Source: Liminaster sp964567855
Lineage (GTDB): Bacteria; Bacteroidota; Bacteroidia; Bacteroidales; UBA3663
Reading direction: 5' to 3'
NCBI GenBank assembly: GCA_964567855.1
Contig: CAZMOE010000003.1
Span: forward strand, 62,001 to 126,000
Length of the DNA: 64,000 nt
Shown in pieces: positions 27,208 through 36,950 of the stretch (its first letter is position 1; the number at the start of each line of letters is the position of its first letter). Under the pieces are notes generated by a model. The model did no database searches. It was given only the letters and a program-made list of their open reading frames with translations, and was not told where the DNA came from. The position numbers and the translations under genes are program-made.

Positions 27208-30200
27208 ATGAAACATCGCCATCTACTTGCACTCCTCGTTCTAAACGCCTCCGCACTACTGCTTCATGCCGCCCCCCGTCGTAAACAAGAGACACAACCG
27301 GCGGTCACCGCCATGACCGATAATGTCAGCATTACCCGGCTGCGTGTCGAGGGCAGAGAGAATCCGCTTGGCCTCGACGTCGAAACACCCCGCTTCAGCT
27401 GGCAACTGGAAGGTTCCGTCAATGACATACGGCAGACCGGATACCGCATTCTTGTGGCTTCCCATCCGGATTCGCTGAAAAACAATCGCGGAGATCTTTG
27501 GGACAGCGGCGATGTCAGCTCAGACCAGAACCTGTGGATTCCTTACAACGGCCGGCCGCTGACCTCAAACCGATATTGTTACTGGAAAGTCTGCGTCTCG
27601 ACCAACCACGGCATCACACGCTGGAGCCGCCCGGCCCGCTGGAGTGCCGGCCTCTTGGGAGAAAGTCACTGGAAAGGACAATGGATCGGTTACGATCATG
27701 CTTTCTCCTGGGACGACGAAAGCACACACAGCCGCCTCAGCGCACGTTATTTCCGCAAAACTTTCGCAATCGGCAAAACGGTCAAGCGGGCCACACTGCA
27801 TATTGCGGGACTCGGTCTCTATGAAGCGTTCATCAATGGCAACCGCGTCGGCACCCAGGTTCTTGCCCCTGCCCCCACCGACTACCGTCGCTCGATCATT
27901 TACAACACCTATGATGTGACCGAACTGCTTCAGCCGGACGACAACTGCATTGCCGTCACTCTCGGCAACGGCCGTTTTTACACCATGCGACAACACTATA
28001 AGCCTTATAAAATCACCAATTTCGGCTATCCCAAACTGCGGGCCTGCCTCATCATCGAATTTGAAAACGGCCGCACCCAAACCGTTGCCACCGACACGTC
28101 GTGGAAAATGACCGCCGGAGGGCCTATCCGTAGCTCGAACGAATATGACGGCGAAATCTATGATGCCACCCGCGAGCCGCTTATGAAGGGCTGGACCACA
28201 GCCGGTTATCTGGACGACTTCTGGATGGATGCCGAACGAGTGAGCATTCCCGACGGCACCCTGACCGGAAATCTTACTCCTTCGATGGAGATCACCGACA
28301 GCCTGCGGCCGCAAAGCCTCACTGCCATGCCCCGCCTCGACGACGACGATTTCGGCAATGGCAAAGGGCGTACGATTATCGACTTCGGGCAGAATTTTGC
28401 CGGCTGGATGCGTATCCGCGTTGAAGGCAAAGGTCAGAAAGGTGACACCATCCGTCTGCGCTTTGCCGAACGATTGACCGAAAAGGGAGAACTCTATACC
28501 GATAACCTGCGCGACGCCGAAGCGACCGATTATTATATCTGCCGCGGTGACGACCGCGGCACATGGGCGCCCCGATTTGTTACCCATGGGTTCCGCTACG
28601 CCGAAATAACGAATTACCCCAATGCCAACGCGGACGATTTCATGGGTGAGGTCATCAGCGACCCCATGCAAAATACCGGCCGTTTCGAATGCGCCAACGA
28701 CATGCTCAACCGTATTGTGAAAAACGCCTGGTGGGGAATCGTCAGCAACTATAAAGGCATGCCCGTCGACTGCCCGCAACGCAATGAACGGATGCCTTGG
28801 CTCGGCGATCGCGCCATGGGCTGCCTCGGAGAGAGTTTTCTGTTGAATAATGCCGCCCTATATGCCAAATGGCTGGACGATATAGAGCAAGCCCAACGGT
28901 CCGACGGGGTTATCCCAGACGTAGCACCGGCTTATTGGAATTATTATTCCGATAATGTATCGTGGCCCAGTGTTTTCATTTTCGGAGCAGAGATGCTCTA
29001 CAGGCAATTTGGCGACATCGCCCCCATAGAACGCCATTACCCGGCCATGAAGAGATGGCTCGCCCATTTCGAGAAGGAGAAAATGAACAAGCAGGGCCTC
29101 ATCACAGCCGACAAATACGGCGACTGGTGTGTGACTCCCGAATCGCCGGAATTAATACACAGCCAGGATCCTGATCGGAAGACCGAGGGGCCGCTCATTG
29201 CAACCGCTTATTATTACAGGTTGTTGCAGACCATGGACAATTTCGCCGATCTGCTTGCTATGCAGGCCTCGCCGCTACAGGCGACAGAGCTTCAAGCAGA
29301 CCGGAAGCATTGGCAGGAATTGCGCGAACGGTTACAAGAGAGTTTCAACCGGCAATATCTGCACGTGAACGAGGGAACATCGCCTGCGCCACGCCATCTG
29401 CTCTACCCGGACAGCATCTATTATGCCAATAATTCGGTGACAAGCAACCTGCTGCCCTTGGCATTCGGTATAGTGCCCGAAAAATACCGGGACGCCGTAG
29501 AACGGCAGATACTGAAGAAGATCCTGTTGAAACCGGCCGACGGACACCTCTGTTGCGGCGTCATCGGCATCCAGTGGCTGATGAGAGAGCTCAGCCGCAT
29601 GGGCCGCACTGACGTGGCTTATCTACTTGCGACCAACAATACCTTTCCCAGCTGGGGATACATGATCGAAAACGGCGCTACAACCATCTGGGAATTATGG
29701 AATGGCGACACAGCGTCGCCTAAAATGAACAGCGGGAATCACGTTATGCTGTTAGGCGATCTGTTGCCCTGGTGCTTTGAAAATATCGGAGGCATCCAGG
29801 CCGCAGCACCCGCTTACAAAGAAATCCGGCTGGCCCCCAACTTCGAATTACAGGAACTTCCTCACGCAGATGTCAGCTACGACTGCCCCTATGGCCGAAT
29901 CGGCAGCCATTGGAAGAAAACCTTGCATCGACTTGACTGGGAAATAGAAATTCCGGCCAACACCTCCGCACGGATCGTTCTGCCCGCGAATGCGCGGATG
30001 AAAGAACTATTAATAACAAGCAATAACGGTGACGGAACAAACACCTTCCTCAACCTGCCTAAAACAAAAGCAAAGAAAAGAAAGGGCAAGCAGACCTCCG
30101 AAGACGAAGGAAGCCACAGTGTCACGCTTGGTTCCGGCAAATATCGCCTCTCCGTTCCGTTAGATCCGGCCATCGCCTCACGCAGTGCCGTTGCCCACGC

Positions 30201-31269
30201 TGCCGACGACAGCATCCGCAACGACAGAAATGGCATTCTCAAAGATGAATTCATTTACGAGACTGCCCCTTTCCCCTCCTGCCATGCCGCAACGCTCGCA
30301 GAGTTACCGAACGGCGATCTGCTCTGTGCATTTTTCGGCGGCACGCGCGAAGCACATCCCGACGTCTGCATCTGGACGAGCAGAAAACGAAAATTAGCCG
30401 ACGGCACAATGGAGGAAGGATGGAGTGCACCCGTCATGGTGCAGGACGGGGTGCTGAATGACACTCTTCGCAAAGCCTGCTATAATCCGGTGCTCTATCA
30501 GGTACCGGACGGGGAATTGCTGCTCTTCTTCAAAATCGGTAGAAACGTAAAGGACTGGACCGGATACGTGATCCGCTCCACCGACAACGGACATACCTGG
30601 AGCAGCCGTGAACGCCTGCAGCCTTCGACCGCCGCATATACCGGCAAAGACGGGGAAACCCTGCCATTACCGGCCGACTCTTTGCTGGGAGCCATCAAAA
30701 ACAAACCGGAATGGATCAACGGACGTATCCTTGCCCCCAGCAGCAAAGAGGCCGGAGGCTGGAGATGTTATGTAGAGATCTCCGATGACCATGGAAAAAG
30801 CTGGCGCTTAGCCGGTCCCGTCCCTCAGGATAAAAATATGCGTACGATACAGCCGTGTCTCCTCCGCCACAGGAACGGACGCCTCCAGATGCTCTGCCGT
30901 ACCCGCAACGACAAAGTGGGCACCACCTGGAGCAACGACGGAGGCGAAACCTGGTCGAAAATGGAGCTCATCGACGACCTTCCCAACAACAATTCCGGTC
31001 TTGATGCCGTCACTATGGCCGATGGTACCCTCGCAGTAGTCTATAACGACTTCGCCTCCGTGCCGGGACCGGACAAACCCCGCCGGACACCTCTTAGCGT
31101 CGCAATCAGCAAGGATGGCATTCACTGGCGACACGTCGCTACGCTCGAAGAATCTCCTATCGGCCAATATTCCTATCCCTGCATGATAGCAGGCAGCGAC
31201 GGTACGTTGCATATCGCCTATACCTGGCGTCGGGAAAGAATGAAATACATCCAGCTGAAGATCCGATAA
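27208..31269 (+). CDS. Secreted alpha-L-rhamnosidase (GH78) fused to a sialidase-like propeller
   Basis: The 1353-residue protein starts with a signal peptide (MKHRHLLALLVLNASALLLHA). Residues about 45-940 are a complete GH78 alpha-L-rhamnosidase: N-terminal sandwich (VEGRENPLGLDVETPRFSW), the WIGYD domain, and the (alpha/alpha)6 barrel with DCPQRNERMPWLGD (Asp521, Glu527) and NGATTIWELWNG (Glu829), the usual catalytic region. After a Lys-rich linker (residues about 950-970), residues about 1013-1353 form a second domain with four Asp-box-like motifs (STDNGHTW, SDDHGKSW, SNDGGETW, SKDGIHW), like BNR sialidase-family proteins. Both parts look intact, so two sugars of one side chain may be handled in sequence. 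The gene stands alone with its own promoter. Confidence 0.9.
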   Translation: MKHRHLLALLVLNASALLLHAAPRRKQETQPAVTAMTDNVSITRLRVEGRENPLGLDVETPRFSWQLEGSVNDIRQTGYRILVASHPDSLKNNRGDLWDSGDVSSDQNLWIPYNGRPLTSNRYCYWKVCVSTNHGITRWSRPARWSAGLLGESHWKGQWIGYDHAFSWDDESTHSRLSARYFRKTFAIGKTVKRATLHIAGLGLYEAFINGNRVGTQVLAPAPTDYRRSIIYNTYDVTELLQPDDNCIAVTLGNGRFYTMRQHYKPYKITNFGYPKLRACLIIEFENGRTQTVATDTSWKMTAGGPIRSSNEYDGEIYDATREPLMKGWTTAGYLDDFWMDAERVSIPDGTLTGNLTPSMEITDSLRPQSLTAMPRLDDDDFGNGKGRTIIDFGQNFAGWMRIRVEGKGQKGDTIRLRFAERLTEKGELYTDNLRDAEATDYYICRGDDRGTWAPRFVTHGFRYAEITNYPNANADDFMGEVISDPMQNTGRFECANDMLNRIVKNAWWGIVSNYKGMPVDCPQRNERMPWLGDRAMGCLGESFLLNNAALYAKWLDDIEQAQRSDGVIPDVAPAYWNYYSDNVSWPSVFIFGAEMLYRQFGDIAPIERHYPAMKRWLAHFEKEKMNKQGLITADKYGDWCVTPESPELIHSQDPDRKTEGPLIATAYYYRLLQTMDNFADLLAMQASPLQATELQADRKHWQELRERLQESFNRQYLHVNEGTSPAPRHLLYPDSIYYANNSVTSNLLPLAFGIVPEKYRDAVERQILKKILLKPADGHLCCGVIGIQWLMRELSRMGRTDVAYLLATNNTFPSWGYMIENGATTIWELWNGDTASPKMNSGNHVMLLGDLLPWCFENIGGIQAAAPAYKEIRLAPNFELQELPHADVSYDCPYGRIGSHWKKTLHRLDWEIEIPANTSARIVLPANARMKELLITSNNGDGTNTFLNLPKTKAKKRKGKQTSEDEGSHSVTLGSGKYRLSVPLDPAIASRSAVAHAADDSIRNDRNGILKDEFIYETAPFPSCHAATLAELPNGDLLCAFFGGTREAHPDVCIWTSRKRKLADGTMEEGWSAPVMVQDGVLNDTLRKACYNPVLYQVPDGELLLFFKIGRNVKDWTGYVIRSTDNGHTWSSRERLQPSTAAYTGKDGETLPLPADSLLGAIKNKPEWINGRILAPSSKEAGGWRCYVEISDDHGKSWRLAGPVPQDKNMRTIQPCLLRHRNGRLQMLCRTRNDKVGTTWSNDGGETWSKMELIDDLPNNNSGLDAVTMADGTLAVVYNDFASVPGPDKPRRTPLSVAISKDGIHWRHVATLEESPIGQYSYPCMIAGSDGTLHIAYTWRRERMKYIQLKIR

Positions 31270-31302
31270 TCCGTTAAAGAGGGTTTTCTCAAAATATTTA
31301 CA

Positions 31303-31310
31303 TATATTTG
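31303..31310 (+). promoter_or_regulatory. -7 box upstream of the DUF3078 gene
   Basis: TATATTTG lies 47 bases before the ATG. No TTTG is found at the proper distance, so the -33 element is not seen. Confidence 0.5.
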
Positions 31311-31356
31311 CACACAAATTATTATAATTCATCACATTTTTAACATCATCTATCTA

Positions 31357-32319
31357 ATGAACATCAAAAAAACAATTGTTTCCGGCGTCGCTATGGCCGT
31401 TACTGCCGGAACGCTGATGGCCGAAACCCCGGCAGAGAACCATTGGAAGCTTTCCGGCAACGCTTCTATGCAGTTGACACAGGGTTACGTTTCCAGCAAC
31501 TGGTATAAAGGCGGCGAAAGCAATCTCGCATTGCTGGCCAGCGGACAGTTTGACGCCAACTACAAACGCGGAGGTTTCGCCTGGGACAATAAACTGGAGG
31601 GGAAACTGGGTTTTGTGACCACACCGTCCGACGAATACCACAACTACATGACCAATCACGACCTGCTGAAGTGGACGACCAAGTTCGGACTGGAAGCAGC
31701 CAACCACTGGTATTACACCATCCAGGGTATAGGACAAACACAGTTCTGCCCAGGTTTCAAGTCGAACACAGAAGGGGAAATGTCCAAGTTCTTTTCTCCG
31801 GCCTACCTCAACGTAGCCATCGGTATGGACTATAAAAAAGAAACCGAGAACTTCAAAATCACTGCTTTCGTGGGTCCGTTGGCCTACAACCTCAAATTCG
31901 TCAGTGATCCGTTGCGGAATGCCGGCATTTACACCGACCAGGACAATATGCAGCTCATTGCTGTAAAAGGAAAGATCGACGGAACTCAGTTCGGTTTGAA
32001 ATACGGACAATTCAACACCTACGATTACGGTGCGAGCGCCAAGGTAAACACCGTGTGGAAGATTTGCAAATATGTGAAGTGGGAATCTGTGGCCACCTAT
32101 TACTCCCCTCTCTATGGATGGGGCAAAAAGCATGCCAAGGGCTACACCGAAGTGCAGTGGGAGAATACGTTCGACATGCCGCTCAACAAATATTTCTCTA
32201 CGAAACTCTATACCTGCCTCCGTTTCGACGACAGTGTAGGTCCGGACAATAAAGGCGCCGGCTGGGATTATTTCCAGTTCAGTGAATTGCTGAGCTTCGG
32301 TATCAGCTACAATTGGTAA
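31357..32319 (+). CDS. DUF3078 family outer-membrane protein
   Basis: The 320-residue protein has a signal peptide ending near LMAE, then the family start NHWKLSGNASMQLTQGYVSSNWYKGGESNLALL and alternating aromatic strands to a final FGISYNW, ending in an aromatic residue as outer-membrane beta-barrels do. Its function is unknown. A strong terminator follows. Confidence 0.88.
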   Translation: MNIKKTIVSGVAMAVTAGTLMAETPAENHWKLSGNASMQLTQGYVSSNWYKGGESNLALLASGQFDANYKRGGFAWDNKLEGKLGFVTTPSDEYHNYMTNHDLLKWTTKFGLEAANHWYYTIQGIGQTQFCPGFKSNTEGEMSKFFSPAYLNVAIGMDYKKETENFKITAFVGPLAYNLKFVSDPLRNAGIYTDQDNMQLIAVKGKIDGTQFGLKYGQFNTYDYGASAKVNTVWKICKYVKWESVATYYSPLYGWGKKHAKGYTEVQWENTFDMPLNKYFSTKLYTCLRFDDSVGPDNKGAGWDYFQFSELLSFGISYNW

Positions 32320-32347
32320 GCGTAATATTACACCGGAAATTTCCTAT

Positions 32348-32391
32348 AAATGGGGCTTTTTACCTAAAATAAGAGTGAAAAAGCCCCATTT
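32348..32391 (+). terminator. Intrinsic terminator after the DUF3078 gene
   Basis: A perfect 14-bp stem (32348-32361 with 32378-32391) is followed by a short T-run. Confidence 0.92.
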
Positions 32392-32455
32392 TTGGACCAA
32401 AAACATGTAATATTAATTAATTTCTGCACAAAAAACAACTTTTTCTTTCAAAAAA

Positions 32456-32487
32456 TTTGAAGGATATTTGAAAACTCTTTACATTTG
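32456..32487 (+). promoter_or_regulatory. Consensus promoter with no annotated gene behind it
   Basis: TTTG (32456-32459) and TACATTTG (32480-32487) are 20 bases apart, a full consensus match. It lies after a strong terminator and before another hairpin at 32529-32560, so it should make an RNA of about 70-75 bases. Confidence 0.75.
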
Positions 32488-32518
32488 CAGTGTGAGTAAT
32501 TCCACAAAACTTCATAAA

Positions 32519-32569
32519 ATGAGAGAAAAGATATGGGTCGCTGTGAAGCGTCCCATATCTGTTTTATAA
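32519..32569 (+). CDS. 16-codon frame in a tiny transcription unit (leader peptide or small RNA)
   Basis: The frame reads MREKIWVAVKRPISVL and stops at 32569. It starts about 25 bases after the expected transcription start, preceded by an A-rich leader. Its codons run through the hairpin at 32529-32560, a layout seen in leader peptides and also by chance in small RNAs. No downstream plus-strand gene is present to be attenuated. I report it as a unit rather than as a firm protein. Confidence 0.35.
   Translation: MREKIWVAVKRPISVL
32529..32560 (+). terminator. Hairpin ending the tiny transcription unit
   Basis: AGATATGGGTCGC (32529-32541) pairs with 32548-32560 with one mismatch across a 6-base loop and is followed by GTTTTA. 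Confidence 0.7.
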
Positions 32570-32595
32570 CACGATCTGTAAAGTCCGTTCATTTT

Positions 32596-32697
32596 TCAGG
32601 CATCCGGCACCTCCTTTATCTGAAAAGACAGAAAATTTTCCGGAAATAGCTCTTCGACCCTTTTTAATGCTTCCGTCAATTTTTTTACGCCCGCCAT
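32596..32697 (-). CDS. Possible 33-aa protein
   Basis: The frame reads MAGVKKLTEALKRVEELFP and then 14 more residues to a stop. It has regular codon use, a mixed-charge amphipathic helix and no rare-residue runs, unlike chance frames around it. No consensus promoter or known family is seen. It lies between the tiny plus-strand unit and glnN. Confidence 0.35.
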   Translation of the reverse strand: MAGVKKLTEALKRVEELFPENFLSFQIKEVPDA

Positions 32698-32875
32698 GCT
32701 TCAATTTACCCTATCCCTGCTGACAAGAACCATCTCCCATAAAACAGAAGGCAGGAAAATCCCGCGCCGACCGTATATACACTCCCATGATTCCGCTTCC
32801 GTCATTCAGGGAGAGAACACAGACAATATACACAGGCATCGCAGGAAAAAATAAAAGAGTACTCTCAATATGAAA

Positions 32876-32911
32876 GGCGCGGCAGCCGTTTTATCAACGG
32901 ACTGCCGCGCC
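32876..32911. terminator. GC-rich hairpin downstream of glnN
   Basis: GGCGCGGCAG (32876-32885) pairs with 32902-32911, with an inner CCGT/ACGG stem. It lies 190 bases beyond the glnN stop. The run of T after it on the minus strand is short. The stretch from 32912 to 33100 shows no gene. Confidence 0.6.
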
Positions 32912-33100
32912 ATAGGGAACGGTAAATTCCAAGCGGCCGAAACGACCCTGGTACGATGATCTCCTCTGTCAAACGTTTCTGCCAACGTCTATACAGACGG
33001 AGAAAATTCCCGGACATATTCCGGATGATCCGCCAGACCGAGAACCGGCTTCCTTATGAAAGCGACCTGTTCAAAGCCCGACCTGGCATCATAATGACTC

Positions 33101-35287
33101 TTATCGAATCCAGAGCAGTTCACGATATTTGGGCAACGGCCAGACGTTGTCATCGACAATCTCCTCGAGTTTGTCAATCGGACGGCGGATAGCGGCAAAA
33201 GACTCCGCAATCTCATGATATGCCATCGCGCGCTCAAAATCATCGGCAATGCGATTGGCAACCTTGCGCTTGGCAACCATAGCATCGACCTTCTGCTTGA
33301 TATCGGCGTTATAGCCGGCGATTTTCTTGATAAGAGCAAGCTCCGGAGCCGAAAGGCGCTCCCAGTCAACCGGGAAGAGGGACTTCACTAAAGCTACGTT
33401 CTTAAGCAATGAGGTCTGATACATCGTCGCAGACGAAATGATATGATTGATTGCCAGGTCGCCAAGAGTACGGGCCTCAATCTGAACGAGCTTCACGTAA
33501 GTCTCCCATTTCACCTCATTACGGGCTTTAAGCTCCGCGGGTGTGAAAATGCCCAGCTTGGAAAACATCTGAACGGAAGACGGGCGAGTGTATTCCAAAA
33601 ACATCTTGGGTACGCACCGCTCAATATCCAGACCACGCTTCATGGCCTCCTTCGGCCACTCGTCGGAATATCCGTTGCCGTCGAAGCAAACCGTATCGAT
33701 CACCTCCGCAATCAATGGCTTCAAGCAAATCATGAAGGCCTCCTTCATCGGTGTGCCTTTGGCCATTTCCTTATCCACGTCGGCCTTGAAATCGATCAGT
33801 TGTTCGGCCACAGCGGCGTTGAGAACAGTCATTGCACTGGCGCAATTGGCTTTAGAACCCACGGCACGGAATTCAAAGCGATTGCCGGTGAACGCAAACG
33901 GAGAGGTACGGTTACGATCGGTGTTGTCGACGAAAATTTCCGGAATTTCCACCAGTCCGATAGAATACGGATGCCTTCCGGCAATGACGATATCGGTATC
34001 ATTCGGCACTTCAAGCAATTTACGCATAACGTCGGTCATCGTCTTCCCCAAGAAAGCGGAAATAATAGCCGGCGGAGCTTCATTGGCACCCAGACGATGC
34101 GCATTCGTGGCCGAAGCGATAGATGCCTTCAGCAATGCACCGTGGCGCTTGACAGCCATCAGCACATTCACGAAGAAAGTCACGAACTGCAGATTGCTCA
34201 TCGGGTCTTTCCCCGGTGCGAGAAGGATCACGCCCGTGTTGGTAGAAAGCGACCAGTTGTTATGTTTGCCTGACCCGTTGATACCTTCAAACGGCTTCTC
34301 ATGCAGAAGCACCCGGAATCCGTGGCGACGGGCCACCTTCTTCATGACACCCATGATCAGCATATTCTGGTCGGTCGCCAAGTTGGCCTCACCGAAAATC
34401 GGTGCAAATTCAAACTGATTAGGCGCTACCTCATTGTGTCGCGTTTTCATCGGAATGCCCAACAAGTGTCCCTGAATCTCCAGATCTTTCATAAATGCCT
34501 GCACGCGGGTAGGTATCTGTCCGAAATAATGGTCGTCCATCTGCTGATTCTTGGCAGAAGCATGTCCCATCAATGTACGGCCGCATGCCATCAGGTCCGG
34601 ACGCGCCGCATACAAACCTTCATCGACCAAGAAATACTCTTGTTCCCATCCGAGGTTGGAAATGACCTTAGTCACATTCGGATCGAACATCTGACAGATC
34701 GGCAGCGCCGCATCGTTAACGGCTTTGAGCGACTTCTTCAGCGGTGCCTTGTTGTCCAGCGACTCTCCGGTGTAGGAAATAAAAACCGTCGGAATGCAAA
34801 GACAATCGTCGAGAATGAAAACCGGCGACGTCGGGTCCCATGCCGTGTAACCGCGGGCCTCGAAAGTGGCACGGATGCCGCCACTCGGGAAAGATGAGGC
34901 GTCGGGCTCCTGCTGAACCAGCGACTTACCCTCGAACTCCTCGATCATGCCGCCCTTCCAGTCGTACTCCATGAATGAATCATGTTTCTCCGCCGTCGTT
35001 TCTGTCAATGGCTGGAACCAATGGCAGCAATGGGTTACGCCATGCTCCATCGCCCAAGTCTTCATGCCTAAAGCCACCGCATCAGCCGTATCCCTGTCCA
35101 GAGATACTCCATTATCGATGCAGTTGATCAACGCTTTATAAGTTTTCAGGTCCAAATATTTGAACATCTTGGCACGATTAAAGACTAACTCGCCAAAATA
35201 CTCGGACGGACGACCGGCCGGAGCCTCTACGTCGACAGCGCGCTTCTTGAAAGCTTCCTGTACGACATCAAATCTCAGCTTGCTCAT
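33101..35287 (-). CDS. glnN: Glutamine synthetase type III
   Basis: The enzyme makes glutamine from glutamate, ammonia and ATP. At 728 residues it is of the long GSIII type found in Bacteroides and cyanobacteria, with the N-terminal start RFDVVQEAFKKRAVDVEAP, then CCHWFQPLTE, the GINGSGKHNNWS active-site stretch and NRTSPFAFTGNRFEFRAVGS. It has its own promoter at 35371-35402. The ammonium transporter amtB is read towards it from the same strand, so the two genes form a nitrogen-assimilation block. Confidence 0.97.
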   Translation of the reverse strand: MSKLRFDVVQEAFKKRAVDVEAPAGRPSEYFGELVFNRAKMFKYLDLKTYKALINCIDNGVSLDRDTADAVALGMKTWAMEHGVTHCCHWFQPLTETTAEKHDSFMEYDWKGGMIEEFEGKSLVQQEPDASSFPSGGIRATFEARGYTAWDPTSPVFILDDCLCIPTVFISYTGESLDNKAPLKKSLKAVNDAALPICQMFDPNVTKVISNLGWEQEYFLVDEGLYAARPDLMACGRTLMGHASAKNQQMDDHYFGQIPTRVQAFMKDLEIQGHLLGIPMKTRHNEVAPNQFEFAPIFGEANLATDQNMLIMGVMKKVARRHGFRVLLHEKPFEGINGSGKHNNWSLSTNTGVILLAPGKDPMSNLQFVTFFVNVLMAVKRHGALLKASIASATNAHRLGANEAPPAIISAFLGKTMTDVMRKLLEVPNDTDIVIAGRHPYSIGLVEIPEIFVDNTDRNRTSPFAFTGNRFEFRAVGSKANCASAMTVLNAAVAEQLIDFKADVDKEMAKGTPMKEAFMICLKPLIAEVIDTVCFDGNGYSDEWPKEAMKRGLDIERCVPKMFLEYTRPSSVQMFSKLGIFTPAELKARNEVKWETYVKLVQIEARTLGDLAINHIISSATMYQTSLLKNVALVKSLFPVDWERLSAPELALIKKIAGYNADIKQKVDAMVAKRKVANRIADDFERAMAYHEIAESFAAIRRPIDKLEEIVDDNVWPLPKYRELLWIR

Positions 35288-35370
35288 TAATATAATGTAT
35301 TAAGTAGTTTATTTGATTATAATCACCTCAGGGGAAACACATACCTTAACCGTTTTACCAATCGGCGGGG

Positions 35371-35402
35371 CAAATATAAAAGCAAAAAATTGCAGTTCCA
35401 AA
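35371..35402 (-). promoter_or_regulatory. Sigma-ABfr promoter of glnN
   Basis: On the minus strand TTTG (35399-35402) and TATATTTG (35371-35378) are 20 bases apart. The leader before the ATG is about 75 bases. Confidence 0.85.
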
Positions 35403-35473
35403 GAATCTAAAAACTTATTGCTTCCGTTTCCATCATAATCACAGATTTTTTATCGTCGCAATAGCAAAAATGC

Positions 35474-36769
35474 TTAATTATATGCAGTCTCGCCATGCTC
35501 GTAAATATCAAGACCTTCCTCCTCGATACGGGCCGGCACTCTGAGACCATGCAAACGTTTGAGGGCAAGGAATAAAAACATGCCGGTGGCAAAGGCCCAT
35601 CCGATGATGGCCAGCACACCAAGAATCTGAACACCTAACGAATGATCCGGATCGGTAGAAAAAACGCCGACCATGATAGTACCGATCACTCCGCCTACTC
35701 CATGCACAGAGACGGCACCGACCGGATCATCGATCTTCGCAACCTTATCCAGGAAATTCACTGAAAGGCACATGGCGATCGAAGCTATCACACCGATCAG
35801 GGCAGCAGCCCAGATTTCCACACAATCGCAACCGGCAGTAATACCAACCAGACCCGCCAAAACCCCATTGCAAACCATGGAAAGAGATGGCTTACCATCC
35901 ACAAGCCATGTAAACAGGAGCGCGGCGATTCCTCCGGTAGCGGCAGCCATATTCGTGGTCATCATTACATGTGAAATGGCCGTGGCGTTCTCCGCTCCGG
36001 TAGCGGAAAGCTGAGAACCGGGATTGAAGCCGAACCATCCCATCCAGAGAATGAAAACTCCAAGCGCGGCAAGGGTCAGATTATGCCCGGGGATAGCTCT
36101 CGACCTCCCTTCTTTCGTATATTTTCCAAGCCGCGGTCCCAAGACTATAGCTCCGGCCAAGGCCAGAAATCCGCCACAGGCATGCACCACGGCAGAGCCG
36201 GCAAAATCATGAAAGCCCATATCGGCCAGCCAGCCGCCGCCCCAAGACCAATGTCCCTCGATCGGGTAAATGAATGCGGAAATAAGAACCGAATACACCA
36301 GATACATCGAAAACTTGGTGCGTTCCGCCATCGCGCCCGAAACAATCGTCGCCGTGGTTGCGGCAAACACCGTCTGGAACATTAAAGTACATTCACGTGG
36401 AATGTTGGTATCTTCTCCCTTGAAGAAAAAGCCGTCCCATCCGCAAAAAGCACATCCGGCGCCATACATGATGCTGAACCCGAAGATCCAATAGATCACA
36501 GAGCCGGCCATGAAGTCTACAAAGTTCTTCATAAGAATATTGGCCGTATTTTTGGCACGGGTCATACCGGCTTCGACCAACGCGAAACCGGGTTGCATCC
36601 AAAAGACCAGCATGGCGGCCAATAAAACCCAAACCGTATCCAATCCGCTGATGCCGGCCATCGCTTCGCCGGCACATTCGGCCATCACAACACCGTTGTC
36701 AATTACTCCGTCAGCCGCGCAAGCAGCAACATTACCGACTGTCATGACAGTATCAATCATATTTTCCAT
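35474..36769 (-). CDS. amtB: Ammonium transporter Amt
   Basis: This inner-membrane channel takes up ammonium. The 431-residue protein has an N-terminal stretch with signal-like export features and about 11 hydrophobic helices, with motifs ALVEAGMTRAKNTANILMKN, HWSWGGGWL, the pore His in FAGSAVVHACGG and a second conserved His in SVHGVGG. The ATG at 36769 is preferred to a TTG five codons upstream. It lies downstream of glnK in the same unit, the usual Amt-PII pairing in which GlnK blocks the channel when nitrogen is ample. Confidence 0.96.
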   Translation of the reverse strand: MENMIDTVMTVGNVAACAADGVIDNGVVMAECAGEAMAGISGLDTVWVLLAAMLVFWMQPGFALVEAGMTRAKNTANILMKNFVDFMAGSVIYWIFGFSIMYGAGCAFCGWDGFFFKGEDTNIPRECTLMFQTVFAATTATIVSGAMAERTKFSMYLVYSVLISAFIYPIEGHWSWGGGWLADMGFHDFAGSAVVHACGGFLALAGAIVLGPRLGKYTKEGRSRAIPGHNLTLAALGVFILWMGWFGFNPGSQLSATGAENATAISHVMMTTNMAAATGGIAALLFTWLVDGKPSLSMVCNGVLAGLVGITAGCDCVEIWAAALIGVIASIAMCLSVNFLDKVAKIDDPVGAVSVHGVGGVIGTIMVGVFSTDPDHSLGVQILGVLAIIGWAFATGMFLFLALKRLHGLRVPARIEEEGLDIYEHGETAYN

Positions 36770-36950
36770 AATTTCTGAAATCAAAATCGTAAAATAATCC
36801 GCTCACCGGGCAGACACAGGCATTTATACAATGTCCTACAGAATGATTCCGCTTCCTTGCACCGGTATATCGCGATCCCTGTCCCGGCAACCATGTACAT
36901 CGTACTTACCGGTGGCAGTTTTTTCTCTATTTTATCCAATAAACACACTA

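Noticed and set aside
27565..28779. 404-codon minus-strand frame antisense to the GH78 gene
   Set aside because: Shadow of a clearly recognised gene; no family resemblance.
32900..33000. Peptide-like remnant (minus strand, YQGRFGRLEFTVPYGAAVR) before a GC-rich hairpin
   Set aside because: It looks like a protein C-terminus but the frame is closed by a stop about 20 codons upstream and has no start; too short to call a pseudogene.
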